The position numbers were made by a program, and so were the translations under genes. 64,000 nucleotides of DNA, from positions 20,317,108 through 20,381,107 of the forward strand of contig NW_024609835.1 of the NCBI RefSeq assembly GCF_016920785.2. Reading direction: 5' to 3'. Below, in pieces: positions 36,647-49,612 of the stretch. Source of the stretch: Ixodes scapularis. Its lineage: Eukaryota; Arthropoda; Arachnida; Ixodida; Ixodidae. Under the pieces are notes generated by a model. It saw nothing but the letters and a program-made list of their open reading frames with translations. It made no database searches and had not been told where the DNA came from. How positions within the stretch are numbered: position 1 is the first letter of the stretch; every line of letters starts with the position of its first letter.

Positions 36647-36880
36647 CAGTGGCTAGCGATATGAGCTAGATTGCGCAAACGGCGACCAGGCAGTACAAAC
36701 CACGCTGTCGCAAGGCTGCCGTGCGTGCGCCGGGGGTGGGGAGGCATCGTGCACGGAGAATGAGTAGACACATCTAAACACCTCCACCGCCGTTCCGACT
36801 CTCCTCGCTGCCTTCTAGACCACGTGGTCTGTATTGCCTTGTCGCCGTTTGCGCGTTCTAGATAATATCGCTAGCCACTG
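36647..36880. mobile_element. 234 bp inverted-repeat MITE
   Basis: The ends are CAGTGGCTAGCGATAT and its inverse. The arms continue through CTAGA, GCGCAAACGGCGAC, AGGCA-TACA and ACCACG for about 60 bases each. The interior is GC-rich. The CAGTG start is hAT-like, but the 8 bases on each side do not match, so no target duplication is seen. Confidence 0.8.
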
Positions 36881-39800
36881 CACAATGCACGAGGCATGCT
36901 TGATAGAGCTTTCAGTTTTTTTTTTCTTTTCCGTTATACATCTGGTTCTTTTCTGCCTTTACGTCGGCCATCATATTCTGTGGTATGAAAAAGTAACCTT
37001 AATCATGACGCATTAGTTTAGAAACTCATGACCTTTCAAACGCAATACATTTCTTTTGACACTCTTTAACGAGGGGCGCGCAGAAGACGAACCAGTTGCA
37101 GGGAAGCAAGTATAATTTGTGCTTCTGGCACAACTGAAACGTTACCATAAAAATGATTATATGGTGTGTTACAATGTGTACGTCTATGAAAACAACTTTA
37201 GCGCTTGAACTTGGCGTTCGTCGACAACGCGTTTGCGCACGACAGAAGTCCTGTTTCCACAACAATCTTGCTCAGTGCTCTTACTATTCGATAAATAACA
37301 AGATACTGTATTTGGTTAGCCGCTTGCTTTGGAGAAATGTGTACACGTCTGCTATGAGGACCCACCTGAAAACGTTTCATGCTGCATGCACCTCGTGCCT
37401 CAACAGGTGAAGAAGACATAATCTGTCTTCGCAACTTATCCAAAAGAAGAAGGATCTTACCTGGTCTGTCCAGTGAAGAAAAACTGAGGATTCCGAACAA
37501 CAAGCAGAGACGACGGCACACTCCAACGTTAGCAGTTAGATCCATTACGGCACTCGTCTCCTTTGCACTGGAAGTTCACTGTGGCAAACGTTGACAGGCA
37601 GGAGTGGAGCTTCCTTGCTCGCACAGAATCGATATCGAACTCACGACGACAACAACGAAGACAGTGACGACGACGACGACGACCAACACAGCGACGCCAA
37701 TAACACTCGGGTAAATAGCTCGCTATTCCGTGATCTCTTTTTAGGGCATTTCATTTTTCTTCGAATTAACACAGAAAAAAAAAAAAAATACTGTGACCTG
37801 CACAACTTATGTTAGGAGTAAATTGCGTGTCAATCGAATACGGTTTGCAGTTTTCTTGACGAGGCCAGCCTAACAGAAGGCAAGCAAACGCACGAGTATA
37901 TGTCCGTTCCTTCAGGGAAGAAAAAAACAATATGCACAAGAATGAATCCGGGGCACAGAAGTCGAATGTCTTCGAGCGCCTGAGAGAGCGGCGCCCAGTG
38001 CAGCGAATCGCGCGGCAGGTGACGGCACGAGCTTCGGCAGCGACTGTTGTTTTTCGCGGTGCGAGCGTTTGATGCGGTCGTTCCGCAAAACCGAGACGGG
38101 TGAGAATTCCTGCGACCGGTTCACTTTCCGCCTCTGCGCGGAGGGGCAAACAAACCCAGACCAGCGGGAACCCAGAGCGGCGGAGACAGAGAGTGGAGAG
38201 AAACGCCGGTTTCCGCCGCGCCGGCGACGGTGGCGCTGCGCACCCCGTCCCTGATTGGTCAAATCCCCAGGGAGCGAAGAGGAGGGGGAGAAATGAAGAT
38301 GGGTCACGTGGGAGGGTTCCACTTCCGCATCCGGTAGGACCGCGGCTTCGCCGTCAATTTGAACGCCGTTATTTTTGCGGAGGATGAAATAAAAGAGAGG
38401 GGGCGCAGAAGAGGTGATGCATATCCATTGTTGCGATGCGCGCTGTGTGCTACTACTGTCTTTGGAGTCCAGATTTCTCGAGTCTCGTTAAAATTCTTCT
38501 CCGGGGCTACGCGGGGCATGCGTTGCATGGATCGTTGCTTTTAAAAGCGCGCGCGCAAGCGCGCTGGTGGTGTCATTGCCTCCTCCGACAACTGCTTGGT
38601 CGGAATCGAACGGCGCAGTGCGCTTCACTCTTTTTTCTTTTTATTGGAAGTGCTTTGTATTCTCGGCGTTCATTACACTAAGAGCGCTTTTACCGTCGGA
38701 AGGAGACGCCGGTCGGGGGCACCCAAGAGTGACACCCAGGAACTGATCTAGACGCGTTCGGGCGGAAACGCTTCCTTCGTTTTGTTGTATATGCGGCGTT
38801 TCAGAGGGCCCGTGTGCTCCACGGCCGTGCAAGAAAACCGGCGAACTGCGCCCCCCCCCCCTCCCCTCCCTTTCTTGCTGAATTAAGATGAATGTACGCG
38901 GCGCGGCTGACTTTAGAACGCAGCCTTTTTCGTTGCTGAAATGCTTGTTCCATCCTGAGTGCACAAAGCAGCCCAGGGATTTGCTATGCCATTATGCGGG
39001 AAAAGATTCAATGTTTTACACCCCTCCAATGTATGTGAGTGCACACCCCAACGTGGGGTCTTCACAGCCGAGCACGCGTTTGGTCGTCGCTTTGAAAAGC
39101 GAGAAAATCACTGTGGACTCGACGCCCAGATTGAATTGCGTGGAAGCGTGCTTTTGTTTAGCCAGCGTTCTCTATGAGGCACACGGTGATTCCATCTGTC
39201 CAGAATGCGGGTGGAGACAAATTAACCTCACTAACGGCATGGAGCACGGGCAAGGGTAAAGAGCACGAGCTCTTAGCAGTTGATTCCAGGGCGCTAGTGC
39301 TGCATTGGCGCCTCCCATGAATTCGGCCTCGCGTGCCTAGCGTTCGTTTTGCTCCGAGTAAGTGTAAAACAAAGCGTCGTTCTGCTTTTCCCCAGATGAG
39401 CCGTGTCGATCGAAGGTCGAGGCGAATAGGCACGAACGCTGAAAATGACGCCGGCAAGGAGCTCGTTATTGGAACGCTCTAGAAATATTCTTTAAGGTTT
39501 TCAGTCATGCGGTGTCAACAAATTCTGACCAAATAGCTTTAATGTTAAGTTTTGTATATCTTTTTAATTTAAGGGTTACGACTGTTTTAACTGCAAAAGA
39601 TGCCCCTGAATTACGAGTTGCAATTCTTGTTTACGCCTTGCGCACTTTTATAGATATCGTATCTCGAAGTTTTGTTTTGGGGGGTGTACGGCGAAGCCTA
39701 AACCACCAGTTCGAGAATGATGCTAACCGTGGTGATCGGCTGCATGACCATTGTGGGATGCAAACTTCGTACAGCGGTACCGTAAAGCGTACGACCGAGC

Positions 39801-39984
39801 TTGGGGCAAGAGCGGTTCCGATCAGTCAGGTAAGGTGCTACGGCTGGTTCACCGGTTTGCTACGTAGATATCAAACAACTCTTGCCAATATTAATACACA
39901 TTTATAAAGTTGCCGGCCGAAAAGCACGATCATAGCGATGAACGCATTGAGCGCGTTGTTGCAGCGCAAGCTGAAATCCAGCTT
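36881..39984. other. Non-coding DNA with a CpG-rich core
   Basis: 37960-38640 is CpG-rich, with CCTGATTGGTC (reverse CCAAT) at 38250, GGTCACGTGGG near 38300 and an AGCGCGC-GCGCAA-GCGCGCT hairpin at 38546-38565. It resembles a promoter region. GAC triplets at 37660-37684 explain an acidic open frame there. Nearby frames lack recognised domains. A pyrimidine-rich C run lies at 38850-38860. Confidence 0.4.
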
Positions 39985-42720
39985 CCCCCCCCCCCCCCCT
40001 TCATTTTCTGAGAAGAACTACAATCTTGGTGTTGTGCAAAGCGCGTTCTAAAAGCGGCGTAGAAGCTAGTCGTCAGCTCGTGCTGAGCCGAAACGGATTG
40101 AGAGTTGGGGTTCCGTCGATGCCGTCTAGCGGCTTACAACTTGGAATGCCGGGCAGTTGTGGCAGGAGAAATATCTGGGTAGGCAGCGGTGTTGGTATGT
40201 GCGGAACATCGCTAGCCTGGGCTATAGCAATATTGGCTATAGTGGGCAAGAAGAACTTGACTAGAGCTTGGTCGTTCAAATCGAGCTGGCTCTGACTGGC
40301 TAATGACAGACCGTCACCTTGCCCCCACGAAAGAACGAGGACGAAGACGGTGGGGTGCTTTTATTAAGTTTGCACAACGGAGGAATATATGAGCAGTTCA
40401 ATGTAGTCTATGGAGGTAAGCTCTCGGTATTTGCTAGCCGCATCTTGAGTCGTGGCACGTAGACCTTTTTATACCCATTACATGCCATGGAAATAATAGC
40501 ATACCTGGCAGTGATACCATAATGATTGAAACACCAGCACCGGGCTGGAATCGGTCTGCTTGCCTTAGACAATGTATAGTGAGCATAGCCGTGAGCATAA
40601 GCGTGACAATAAGTCTAATAAAAGGTCCTTGAGATTCATGCTTGCAGTCGACTGAGTACATAAATAGGAGCCTGTCGAAACACGTGAAGCTAAATAACAT
40701 TGCAGCCACACTCAGGGTGCAGCAACTTGTGTTCATCGCACACTTTCGGGAGTGTTCTTATGCTCATTAAACTTATTTGGGCACCCCACAACGACGCAGC
40801 GACACCCAAAGAACCGTAGGTTTTCAGAAATTGGAACACGGTAAAAAGAAACATTCGGAACTAACTCATGTACGACGTCCTTCTCTGAGCCGTTTCGCCC
40901 ACACCCTTGGCGGTAGCATACCCTCTGTCAGCGGACAATCCAAAAATGCACCGGGTCGTGGCTGCGTCAGTTGCAGGCTGGTATGAGGTTATCCAAAAAA
41001 AAAGTAAGTAGTTACCATTAAATGACATAGCAAAAAAAGCGTTTAGTATTGGCTTGAAGCCTACAGTATGATTTTATCGCTATACAATCGTAGAACGGTA
41101 TTCTGAAATGGGGGTCCAAGAACCTTTTCAGGTACCCAAAGTCCTCGACCATCAGTCAAGCCGAACAATAACATTTTCTATAATTTTTTCTGGCTGTCAC
41201 ACAAAGTTTTGTTTCAAAACATTTAGCTTGCTTCATTCACCCTTTTGTCATTGTAATTTTGTAATACCTCCCTCTCCCAGTGGATCGGGCCCCCATCCCT
41301 TCTGCTGGTTGAGAAGAAGTCCCGAAACATCAGGTGTTGAGAACCACTGCTGTAGAGAAACGCGCAGTAGCCAGTAGAGAAAGATCCCGTGTATGGCTGT
41401 CCGGTGTGAAGTGTCCCAAACGGACTTTCCATCTGGATTATCAAGCGCACGACCTCCCGATTTTTTTTTTTTTATGAACGGCGTCGACTTATATTTTCTT
41501 TCAATTCGCGTTTTTGGGGAACTGGTGAAAACGTACGTCCGGGTTGCGCGGCGGGTTGTTTCCACAACCCACAGCACAGCAAGGTGCGCTCGGAATTGCA
41601 CAACGATGTCAGCACGTTCGGCTCCTTCCGCTTCCGCACTACGACGCGCTTGAGCGAGCAGGGAGACAACGATCTTCCTGAGCGATCGCTGTAGAGAACT
41701 TAAAAACGAAGGCCTTTAAAGCATTATATAACAATCCGAAATCGTCCGCTCGAACGGCTAAAAACGCATCAGAAAAACAAGACGAATGAAGTGGCAGTAC
41801 GAACAGGTGACTTCCTTGGGTACGAACATGACACAGGGGCACATGATCGCTTGACAGACAACCCGCTGAATTCCTGCTGAGACGTTGGTGGTAGCATTTT
41901 TAATATCGGTTTAAGTCGTGGTTTCTAAATAGTATAATATTTTGGCAGTGCTGGTATTTATTCGCAATAAATTGATTACATTAATTTCATTTGATTCGAC
42001 TTTTGAATGGAGTTACTCTCTAAAATAAATTTAGTACATGCTCCTACGTAATATCGCAATATGTTGTCAAAGTGTAAAAATTCGTAAGCAGCTGACTGCT
42101 CTGGTGTCAGTAGGCTTGCAGATGCTACCCAATGAAGCTGTATTTTCACAGAATCGAATTTATACCTCATATTTTGCCGTGAAGATTGCTGTGAAAGTGG
42201 AAACGTAGAAGTGTGTTTCGGAGAGAAGTATTTTTGCCATTGGTCTGAACTGGAGATGCTACAAAAAGAGACAGCCCCAAAGGCTCTAATATAACAGCAA
42301 GTTTTGTGTGACCATCATAATGCTGCACTTTGGCTTGTGTTTATTGTACCACTCCATCATTCGCTAAACAAGGCATAAAACAATATATACATTTGTAGGA
42401 ACCTCCCAATGCACTGTGTACCGTGTCTTCACACTAAAATCGCAGAAGAACTTAGCCCATTCACACCGACGTGCGCCAGCAAACGATCGGTTCTCCGTAA
42501 GACTCAGCGTATCTTAATGCGTTATATGCAGGATGCTCCTGATGAATATTCGGGCTCAAGAAAAAATATATCGAATGAACAAGCCAATGAACTGAGTGCA
42601 CTGAACGTTTTCCCAGAGGTGTCGTTAGGTGGTGCATTCATGAAAATTAAGAATCATGGGTCTGGGTATTAGAAACGAATGTAAACCTTAAAAATCTACA
42701 TTTTTAGGTTGTCGGTTTCT
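39985..42720. other. Non-coding DNA, no gene recognised
   Basis: A C run at about 39986-40000 marks the left edge. Short open frames throughout show no domain. 41250-41660 is slightly GC-richer. Confidence 0.4.
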
Positions 42721-42733
42721 GCCGTCGGTTTTT

Positions 42734-42784
42734 AGCGTCGACCAGACGGCAGACGGTACAGGCGTTTGCCGTGTGGTCAACGCT
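42734..42784. repeat. 51-base hairpin
   Basis: AGCGTCGACCAGACGGCAGACG and its inverse (19 of 22 matches) flank a 7-base loop. A second small stem (CCTTAAAAAT with ATTTTTAGG) lies just upstream at 42686-42709. It may be an element end or an unannotated structured RNA. No further support is visible. Confidence 0.55.
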
Positions 42785-44877
42785 AGTACTGACAGATGGA
42801 ACCACACACGATCTAATCTGTTGGATTTTCTTTCGGGTGCTCATCTCAAAAGAAGCTTTCACGTTTTTGATTTATGTTGTGCCACCCATGAGTAGCAGCG
42901 TGAACCCGACGGTTTTCCTTTATTTATTTTCTGTGCATAACAAAAATGTGTCTGTTAACCTACCATTTTTTTTTGTTCACACGCAAACTCAAAACACAAA
43001 TTATAAAATGTTAGTACGATAAATGCGCCACCGAAAAACAACCTAATTTGTGACTCGTTTCATTGGACTCAGTTTCTTGATTTTGTTTGCGCCAGAACAG
43101 CGCTCGGAAACACCCTTTAGGGCTGCGTGCGGTCAATGGCCGACCTCATACCAAATTATAGGGTGGCCCGAACTTAGAGCTGTGTAGGGGAGGTAAAAGT
43201 GGCCCGCGCTCGGCTGATCGAAGCGGCGGACCGGTGTTCTGGACATCCCGAAATGGGATATGAGAGCGGCCTACCTGGCGTCTGAAAGGGATTCGGGTTG
43301 GGGCTCCCAATTACGTCGAATGAGCTCGAGATTGGAGATATGTGTTCTGCCGGGATAACCGCTCTCGGGGCTCTGGGCCCGAAATGGGGGAATGTGATAG
43401 GTGGGAGACCCGTGGCGTGGGGATGGGGCTGCGCCGACTATCAATATAACGAAAGAAAGCGAGAAAGAGAGAGAGAGAAAGGGATAAAGACTAGAGGGAG
43501 AAAGACAGAATGAAGAGACGAAAGAAAGGAAGAAAGTATGGCACTTTTTTTTATTCTCGCAAACGCGATGTCGGAAATCAAGAGGGATTTTCCTCGGGTG
43601 TTATGCTTCGCGTTACTTTCAGATTTATGTGCTGCATGATACTCAATCAGTATATTTTAGTCAGATTTTAAGCGAAATAAAAGTTTGCTTTCGGAGTGTA
43701 TTCGTTTCCACGGTATACAAAGTGATTTTACATCAGATTGAACAATGTTTGTACTGCCAACATCCTTTGATTGATTGAATATTAATTTCCGTTGAGGCAT
43801 GGGCCGAACTATGTACTGTGGCATGCCATAGGACATAGGACCTTTACACAATCGGCTCTGCGCACAACTGTCATTATATGTGAAAGCATTTTGTATTATT
43901 TTTCTATTAGGGTAAGAGAAGTTCTCGTGCACTGTTGTCGAGTGCTCGTTTAGAAAAATGGGTGAGCGGGTTTCTATTTCGTTTTATACTGACTTAGAGT
44001 AAATAACCGTACCAGAAAAATTTACCCAAGAAAAGATTGGATATCCTCGATGGCGAATAATAATAATAATAAAAAGCACATCGGGCCCACTAATATTTCT
44101 TGCAATTCGATAATTATAAAACCACCAGAATCGCTTCTTGGTGAAACCAGCAGCATGCGTTCCATAAATTAAACTAGAAACGAGGTACTATATACGCTTC
44201 GTGTACAGGTAGTGATGCATCACGCACCAAACCCTGCACCCTGCCAAGTGTATACCCATCCGGGCACTGTGAAGTAAATTTCTCCCTGCCTTGTTCAATT
44301 ACCTTGCAACCTTGAGCTGACTTTTTATCGGGTCTATGCGGGTCGATACTAGACGACAATAAAACTAATTATCCATTTTGGCCCACATGGCATTATCTTA
44401 TATAGACCAGTAGCGATGTCATTTTATATGCGTTACCTAAAAGAACATACAAATAAGGCACTCCAGCTTTGATAGTTCAGTTTGACGCTATAAACACTGC
44501 TGTTTTTGCGACCAGTACATCACACTGAAAAGAGTTTACTGCTTAAACTATACACCATTACAGCGGGGTCAAAAGCTAGGCCGAAACACAAGCACCAAAG
44601 CACGGACTTGAAACACGAGGTGACGACGCATTCTTCAAGCTTCACTTGGTCTGTTGGCGGTAACAGACGCATAGACACAACAATAGAAATGGAATGATCT
44701 AGCTTGATCGGCCCTAAATACTTGTTGCATTGACAGTGCTCGGACGTAAGCTGAAACGGAGTATATAATCGCATGTTTGTCATTTTCTTATGTTCTGTTT
44801 TATACTTAGTGAACTACACTCTCAGAGCTAATGATAAAGCCACGGGCTCGCACCAGTAGCTTTGACAGCGTTGTACA
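42785..44877. other. Non-coding DNA with purine and TAA tracts
   Basis: 43140-43440 is a G-rich block of unknown origin that runs into a GA-rich tract at 43449-43540, a combination often seen in dispersed repeats. A (TAA)n tract lies at about 44056-44072. I recognise no gene. Confidence 0.4.
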
Positions 44878-45137
44878 TAGACCTGTTCCTAAATTACCCA
44901 AGCCTTATGGAGAATGCAAGGAATGGTTTTCCACGCGCCGCACGTGCTGGCGTCAGCAGTAGTAACTTTTCTAAAGCAGATGCCTAAAAGATATGGCACC
45001 TTGCACGCGGTTTCGCCGGCGCTTTAGTTTGGTTATTTACTTTAAATCTTGTATTCAAGGAAGGCATGCGCGTGTGGCGCGTGGAACACCATTCCATTCA
45101 TTCTCCTTGATGTTTAAGTAATTTAGAAATATGTCTA
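44878..45137. mobile_element. 260 bp MITE, copy 1
   Basis: The ends TAGACCTGTTCCTAAATTAC and the inverse of TAGACATATTTCTAAATTAC define the element. Internal blocks GCCGCACGTGCTGGCGTC, AGCAGTAGTAA and TTCTAAAGCA recur in order at 59735-59780, inside a second copy. There is no coding capacity. Confidence 0.75.
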
Positions 45138-45360
45138 TTACGTATGAAATGGAGCATATATTTGTGTAGTCCTGTATGGTATAAAAAAACCGTTCTGGAT
45201 TCATTTGGAAAACATATTGTGTGCAGCCTTCATCATGCTTCCATACAAATTCAATCGACAATCCGTGGCTGATGAAGACCCCATAGCAGGTCTTGCGGAA
45301 CATATTCACAGCGGCTGTCGTGTTTACCGCAGTTGAATATGAAGAACCTCGAGTCTTAAG

Positions 45361-45365
<5 letters not shown>

Positions 45366-45447
<82 letters not shown>
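45366..45447. repeat. (TA)n microsatellite
   Basis: About 41 TA units, followed by a G-rich stretch at 45455-45480. Confidence 0.95.
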
Positions 45448-45450
<3 letters not shown>

Positions 45451-45877
45451 ATAAGGGAGGGGGGGGGAGAGGGGGAGAAAAGTCCAAGACTAATTCACCA
45501 TAAAACTGTAATTTCACCTTCCTCTTCTCCCACCCACTGCATGAGGATATGCAATCTGAAAAGCCCTTTGAAGCGATACGCGACGCGCAGAGGAGCGGCG
45601 AATTAATTGCTTTGGGTCTTGACCTCAACTCGGCATAGAGGAATTCGGGCTTCCAGACCCCTATCTTTAAAATTCTGTACCCGATTGCATCGACCGCTTT
45701 TGCACTGCTGAATCGCATGTTTGGTAATCAAAGGGACGCCGAATAGAACTTTGAGTTTATAGTTGACGGCATATTCTTGTTGATGGGAACATGAGAGGGA
45801 CGTTATTACGGTTATGCGATCGAGGTGAACTTCCCAGAGTCAGACACGAATAGAAGAGGTCCGTTTTTTTACAGTAA
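45448..45877. other. Unassigned DNA, no gene recognised
   Basis: An open minus-strand frame over 45480-45718 gives a plausible-looking mixed sequence but no domain that I recognise. It ends in the (TA)n tract and is not supported as a gene. Confidence 0.35.
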
Positions 45878-45985
45878 CATGACGAACACCGTGATGATGC
45901 GCTTTTGACGCTCTCTGATTGGTCCCGCCAGCTTGTAGCGTCAGTTGCGTCTCGACCTAAAGTGAAACAAAGTATGGATGCATTT
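45878..45985 (+). repeat. Dispersed repeat with CCAAT box, copy 2
   Basis: Second copy of the unit at 34884-34995, sharing ATGACGAA, TTTGAC, CTCTGATTGGTCCC, AGCTTGTAG and the GACCTAAAGTGAA tail. Confidence 0.6.
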
Positions 45986-46009
45986 GATATAACGTGCAAG
46001 TTAGATCGT

Positions 46010-47060
46010 GGGAAGAAAAGACGTGTGAATACCTAAGTAGTTGCCTACATTTGCTAATATGAATGGTTCGTTGCCATTTTGAGCACCATGTTCTTAGTTT
46101 TTCGAGATCAATTTGAAAAGCAAAACTTTCACCTGTATTGGTTGTTTTACGATATATTATATGGTCGTCTTAAGAGACCAGGACTGTGGATGTTACGTTG
46201 AACAATGATGTAGATGAAAAATAAGGGGAACCAAGTACGCTTCCCTGCGGGACACCTGATGTTACGGGGATGTGGGATGATAGGGTACTAGATAACTGAT
46301 CGGGTTCTATGTGGCAAGAGTGCTGCAATCCAGTCTACAACAAATGGATATACTTTCATATGCGATAATTGCAGTAGTAGGCGACAACCAGAACTTTAAG
46401 AAATACCCTGGCAAAATCAATAAAGGTGACGCCAGTCTGGGTACCAGCATGAGTACTGAAGTTCAAGTCAGTTTTTAATTTTAAAGAAGTTGCGTCATAG
46501 ATGAGTAGATTTGTATAAAGGCATGCTGATTTGGAAAAAGAAACTCATTGTAAGCAAGATATAATCTGATTGCAGCAAAAAACAAAAAAACAAACACGCT
46601 TCATCACTTTGTAAGCCAAGCTTTGCAATAGAGATAGGGCGGTATTTGGAAGGGTAAGATCTTACACCGGGATTGAAAAAGGAATGAACAATAGCAAAAT
46701 TCCAATTAGTCGGAGCGACGTCAGTGACGAGACTGCTGAAATAGTAGTGGAAAGAAGCCGGCAGGCGGAACGTTTTATGATGATCAAGGTTTTTGAGGAT
46801 ATTTCATGTTCACCTGCAGCACTGTGGGATGAAGAATGTATTAATAATTTTGCTACCCCATTGCTTGATGATAATTTACAGAATATTCTGAGTGACAACC
46901 GTTTTACATAACGGCGTTGGGAAACAGCGTCCTTATTAGAAGAAGGGAAGGAGAGCTGTATTTTGTATTTGCGAAACTGTGGAATGATTTTGGTCTCTGG
47001 TAGAATCAAGTGCCTGCATTTTTTGAACCCAGAATAACATGTTTTGCTTCGCGACAGTTG
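46010..47060 (-). mobile_element. Decayed LINE reverse transcriptase
   Basis: Reading the minus strand, reverse transcriptase landmarks occur in order across frameshifts: GVAKLL, AAGEHEISSKTL (the GPD-I-P block), PTNWNFAIVHSFFNPG and YRPISI, QHAF with TQLL, GVTFIDFARVF (motif A), SGVPQGSVLGSPYF (motif B), DDHIIYRK preceded by a stop in place of the F/Y-A of motif C, then WCSKWQRTIHISKC. This is the order in CR1/Jockey-like LINEs. Stops and frameshifts make it inactive. The endonuclease is not visible and the 3' end seems to be lost before 46010. It is a different lineage from the element at 49680. Confidence 0.85.
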
Positions 47061-49314
47061 TTGAGCAAAATGCAATGTTTAGACAGCCCACGAGTACAAG
47101 ACAAAACAAATGTTTGGATAATTATTGTCGCCTAAAAGGAGTCGTAACAGTGCTCTTGGGTTTATGGTTTGATAGTTTCCAGTATATTTCGTGTTTGCAA
47201 ATTATTTACTTGCAGTACCGTGTTGTTCGTGAAATGTACATCAAGTTACGCATATTTTTAATTTGGTTTCTTCTCTCGTGATATACCTTTGTGCAGATCG
47301 ATAATTTTTCTTTGGCTGTTAACATCTTTGATTTAGTTTGTTCGCACATAAACATACGTTTCTAACAGGTGCTCCCTTTGTTTTGTTATTTGAAATCGGG
47401 CAAGTAGTTCTCAAGTGTATGTAAGCAAGCAATGCATTATCTAGCACCATCATCCTCGCGTACCGAGGCAAATTCATGCAATTCCTGGGTCCGTGATTTG
47501 TGATCTCAAGATACTATCAGAATGAGCAAAATCGCATCCAATTTGCTGAACTAACATTACTTATTCTCAGCAAGAGCAGTTACGCATAGACATTCATGAG
47601 GCTGTGCCCAAATCCACGACTATTTTTGCGCAGTTAAAAGTGTAAATAAATTTCACACTACGGATTTATTTCTTTTATTTGTCTAATTTTTATGTGCGTA
47701 TCAGCCGAGTAAAAAAAATAAGTTGTTTGTTGTTGTTTTTATAAGAAAGCGCTGGTAAGCGAAGCATTCGATTCGATTGCAAAAGCATTTGCAGCTCTTT
47801 TTCGTGCGTCGTTCATTTTTTGAGTACAGCCGGAGCAGTTGGCGGCTACAAGCGGATGGTTACGAGCCCGACGGCCTAGGCGGAAATACGATGCCTGCCT
47901 TGAAGCGTTCCAGTCTCAGCAGATATTCCTCAGTGTACGCTGAAGCGAGATGAATGCATCACCGCTTTGCTCGCTAAAAGGATGATGAAAACGGCAGGGA
48001 GGTTTTTGAGCTGTCCGGCCTCCAACGTGGGCTTAACTCCCACCTTCGATGGAGCTTAGGCGTCTCGTGAGTTTGGAGTGAGCACGCGCAGTAGAAGCAC
48101 GGTGGATAGCAACAAGCACATGCTGGAGGTTGGGAATTGGAGCGAAATGTCCATTGATTCGTTCATATTCTGCAAGTGACTACACGTTGTTTTTTTTTTT
48201 GTTCGTTTCAACCAACCAAGAGGGATGCGAAGTATATACATTTATGCATTTACCAAACTCACTGAGGCCACACCGCAGCCGTGGCGCTGCTGCCGGCCTG
48301 CGCATGCCCAGACGCTTTTTCTCAGGCGAATATGGTTTCCACGCACGCGCATTGTGGGCAGGCGTGGGCTTGTTTGCAAGCAGTCCGTCGGTGTTGACTG
48401 TAATGATCACGCGGTCTTAGTGGCAAAAATTGATGCAGGACTTCTTTTTTTTGTTTAGACGCAAAGCTCGCAGGCCGCCTCATGGGGAAAAGTGTTTTGC
48501 ATTTTAATGAAAGAAACTGGTTAGAAAAAGGAGAAAGATTTGTTTAAGTGTATGTCGCGGTACATTATTTGTGCAAAAGCTCATACAAGTGCATAATGGC
48601 ATGCGAAACAATTACATTTCGCTTGAGAAAAAAAGAAAAAAAAACTTGTGTTGTAGATTTTTTACGCAGCAGCTAAGTGCATTTTTGTTACCAATTATTA
48701 AGCACGAACCGACACGCAACGTTTTTGGTGCAGAAAGGGGATTGCCAAACGATTTCTGAAATGTTCTTTCCAAAAAGAATTTTGAAGCAGCTACGGAGTT
48801 GATTTTGATTTTCTGAAGTGATAATAACGGAAAGAGAATGATTAGTGTTAACGTGACGTTATCGCGTTGTATTACCGTGCAAGAGCTCCTCAAAGCGTAT
48901 ACCATTGGAGAAACATCTTACTGAATTAAAGTAAAAAAAAAAAAACATTATCAGCACTAGACCGCCATGACTCATTACCCTCTGCATAGAAGTTTTGCAG
49001 TGATTGTTTATATTTCTTTTCATTTACCAAGAGTTTTTTTTTGTGTGTGTGTGTTGCCAGGAACAACGAATAATTCAATGAATGTGGCTCTAAAATCTGC
49101 TGTAAAAAAATAGATAAATAAAAAAAAAAAACGCGGCTGGAACACCATTTACGGTAAACTTCTATGTGAATTTGGATTGATCCGACAACATTTAACAATA
49201 AAGTTTCCATGATAATGCAAGCGCAAACACATCACTTTACTCCCTGGATGGCACCGGTCAGCTGTCTGGAAGACGCCACTCTAGTTTATGGTAGTCCTGG
49301 GTTCAAAGGGAAAC
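47061..49314. other. AT-rich DNA, no gene recognised
   Basis: Homopolymer runs near 48190, 48635, 48935 and 49130. 47760-48480 is more balanced, with an open frame of 96 codons lacking a known domain. I see nothing else. Confidence 0.4.
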
Positions 49315-49496
49315 CAATCAAGAACTTGTTTGGAGCAGCTTTTTCTCCGGTATTCAATTAAGAAAATACTGTTCGGACATCCTATATCAAGCCTTATCGC
49401 GAAGTCAATCAAGAACTTGTTTGCGGCAGTTTTTTCTGCAGTATTCAATTAAGACAATATCCTTAGAACATCCTATATCAAGCCTTATCGCAAAGT
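49315..49496. repeat. Tandem duplication, 2 x 91 bases
   Basis: Unit 1 is 49315-49405 and unit 2 is 49406-49496, both opening CAATCAAGAACTTGTTTG and both containing ACATCCTATATCAAGCCTTA. They differ at roughly ten positions, so the duplication is not recent. Confidence 0.9.
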
Positions 49497-49612
49497 TTTC
49501 TGGAAAATACCACTCAAAATTACAGTGACATTTAACAGCTGAATTTAAGTGCGAATATGAGCGGGTGCACAATGCACATTGAATACGACTAGAACCCCGA
49601 GACTGTAGGTAG

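Noticed and set aside
37591..37815. Acidic frame with DDDDDD
   Set aside because: It comes from a GAC triplet run and lacks any domain.
39512..39907. 131-codon frame with a hydrophobic start
   Set aside because: No recognised domain, no splice signals or polyadenylation context; could be chance.
45365..45718. 117-codon minus-strand frame
   Set aside because: The end is (TA)n-coded and the remainder shows no recognisable domain or splice support.
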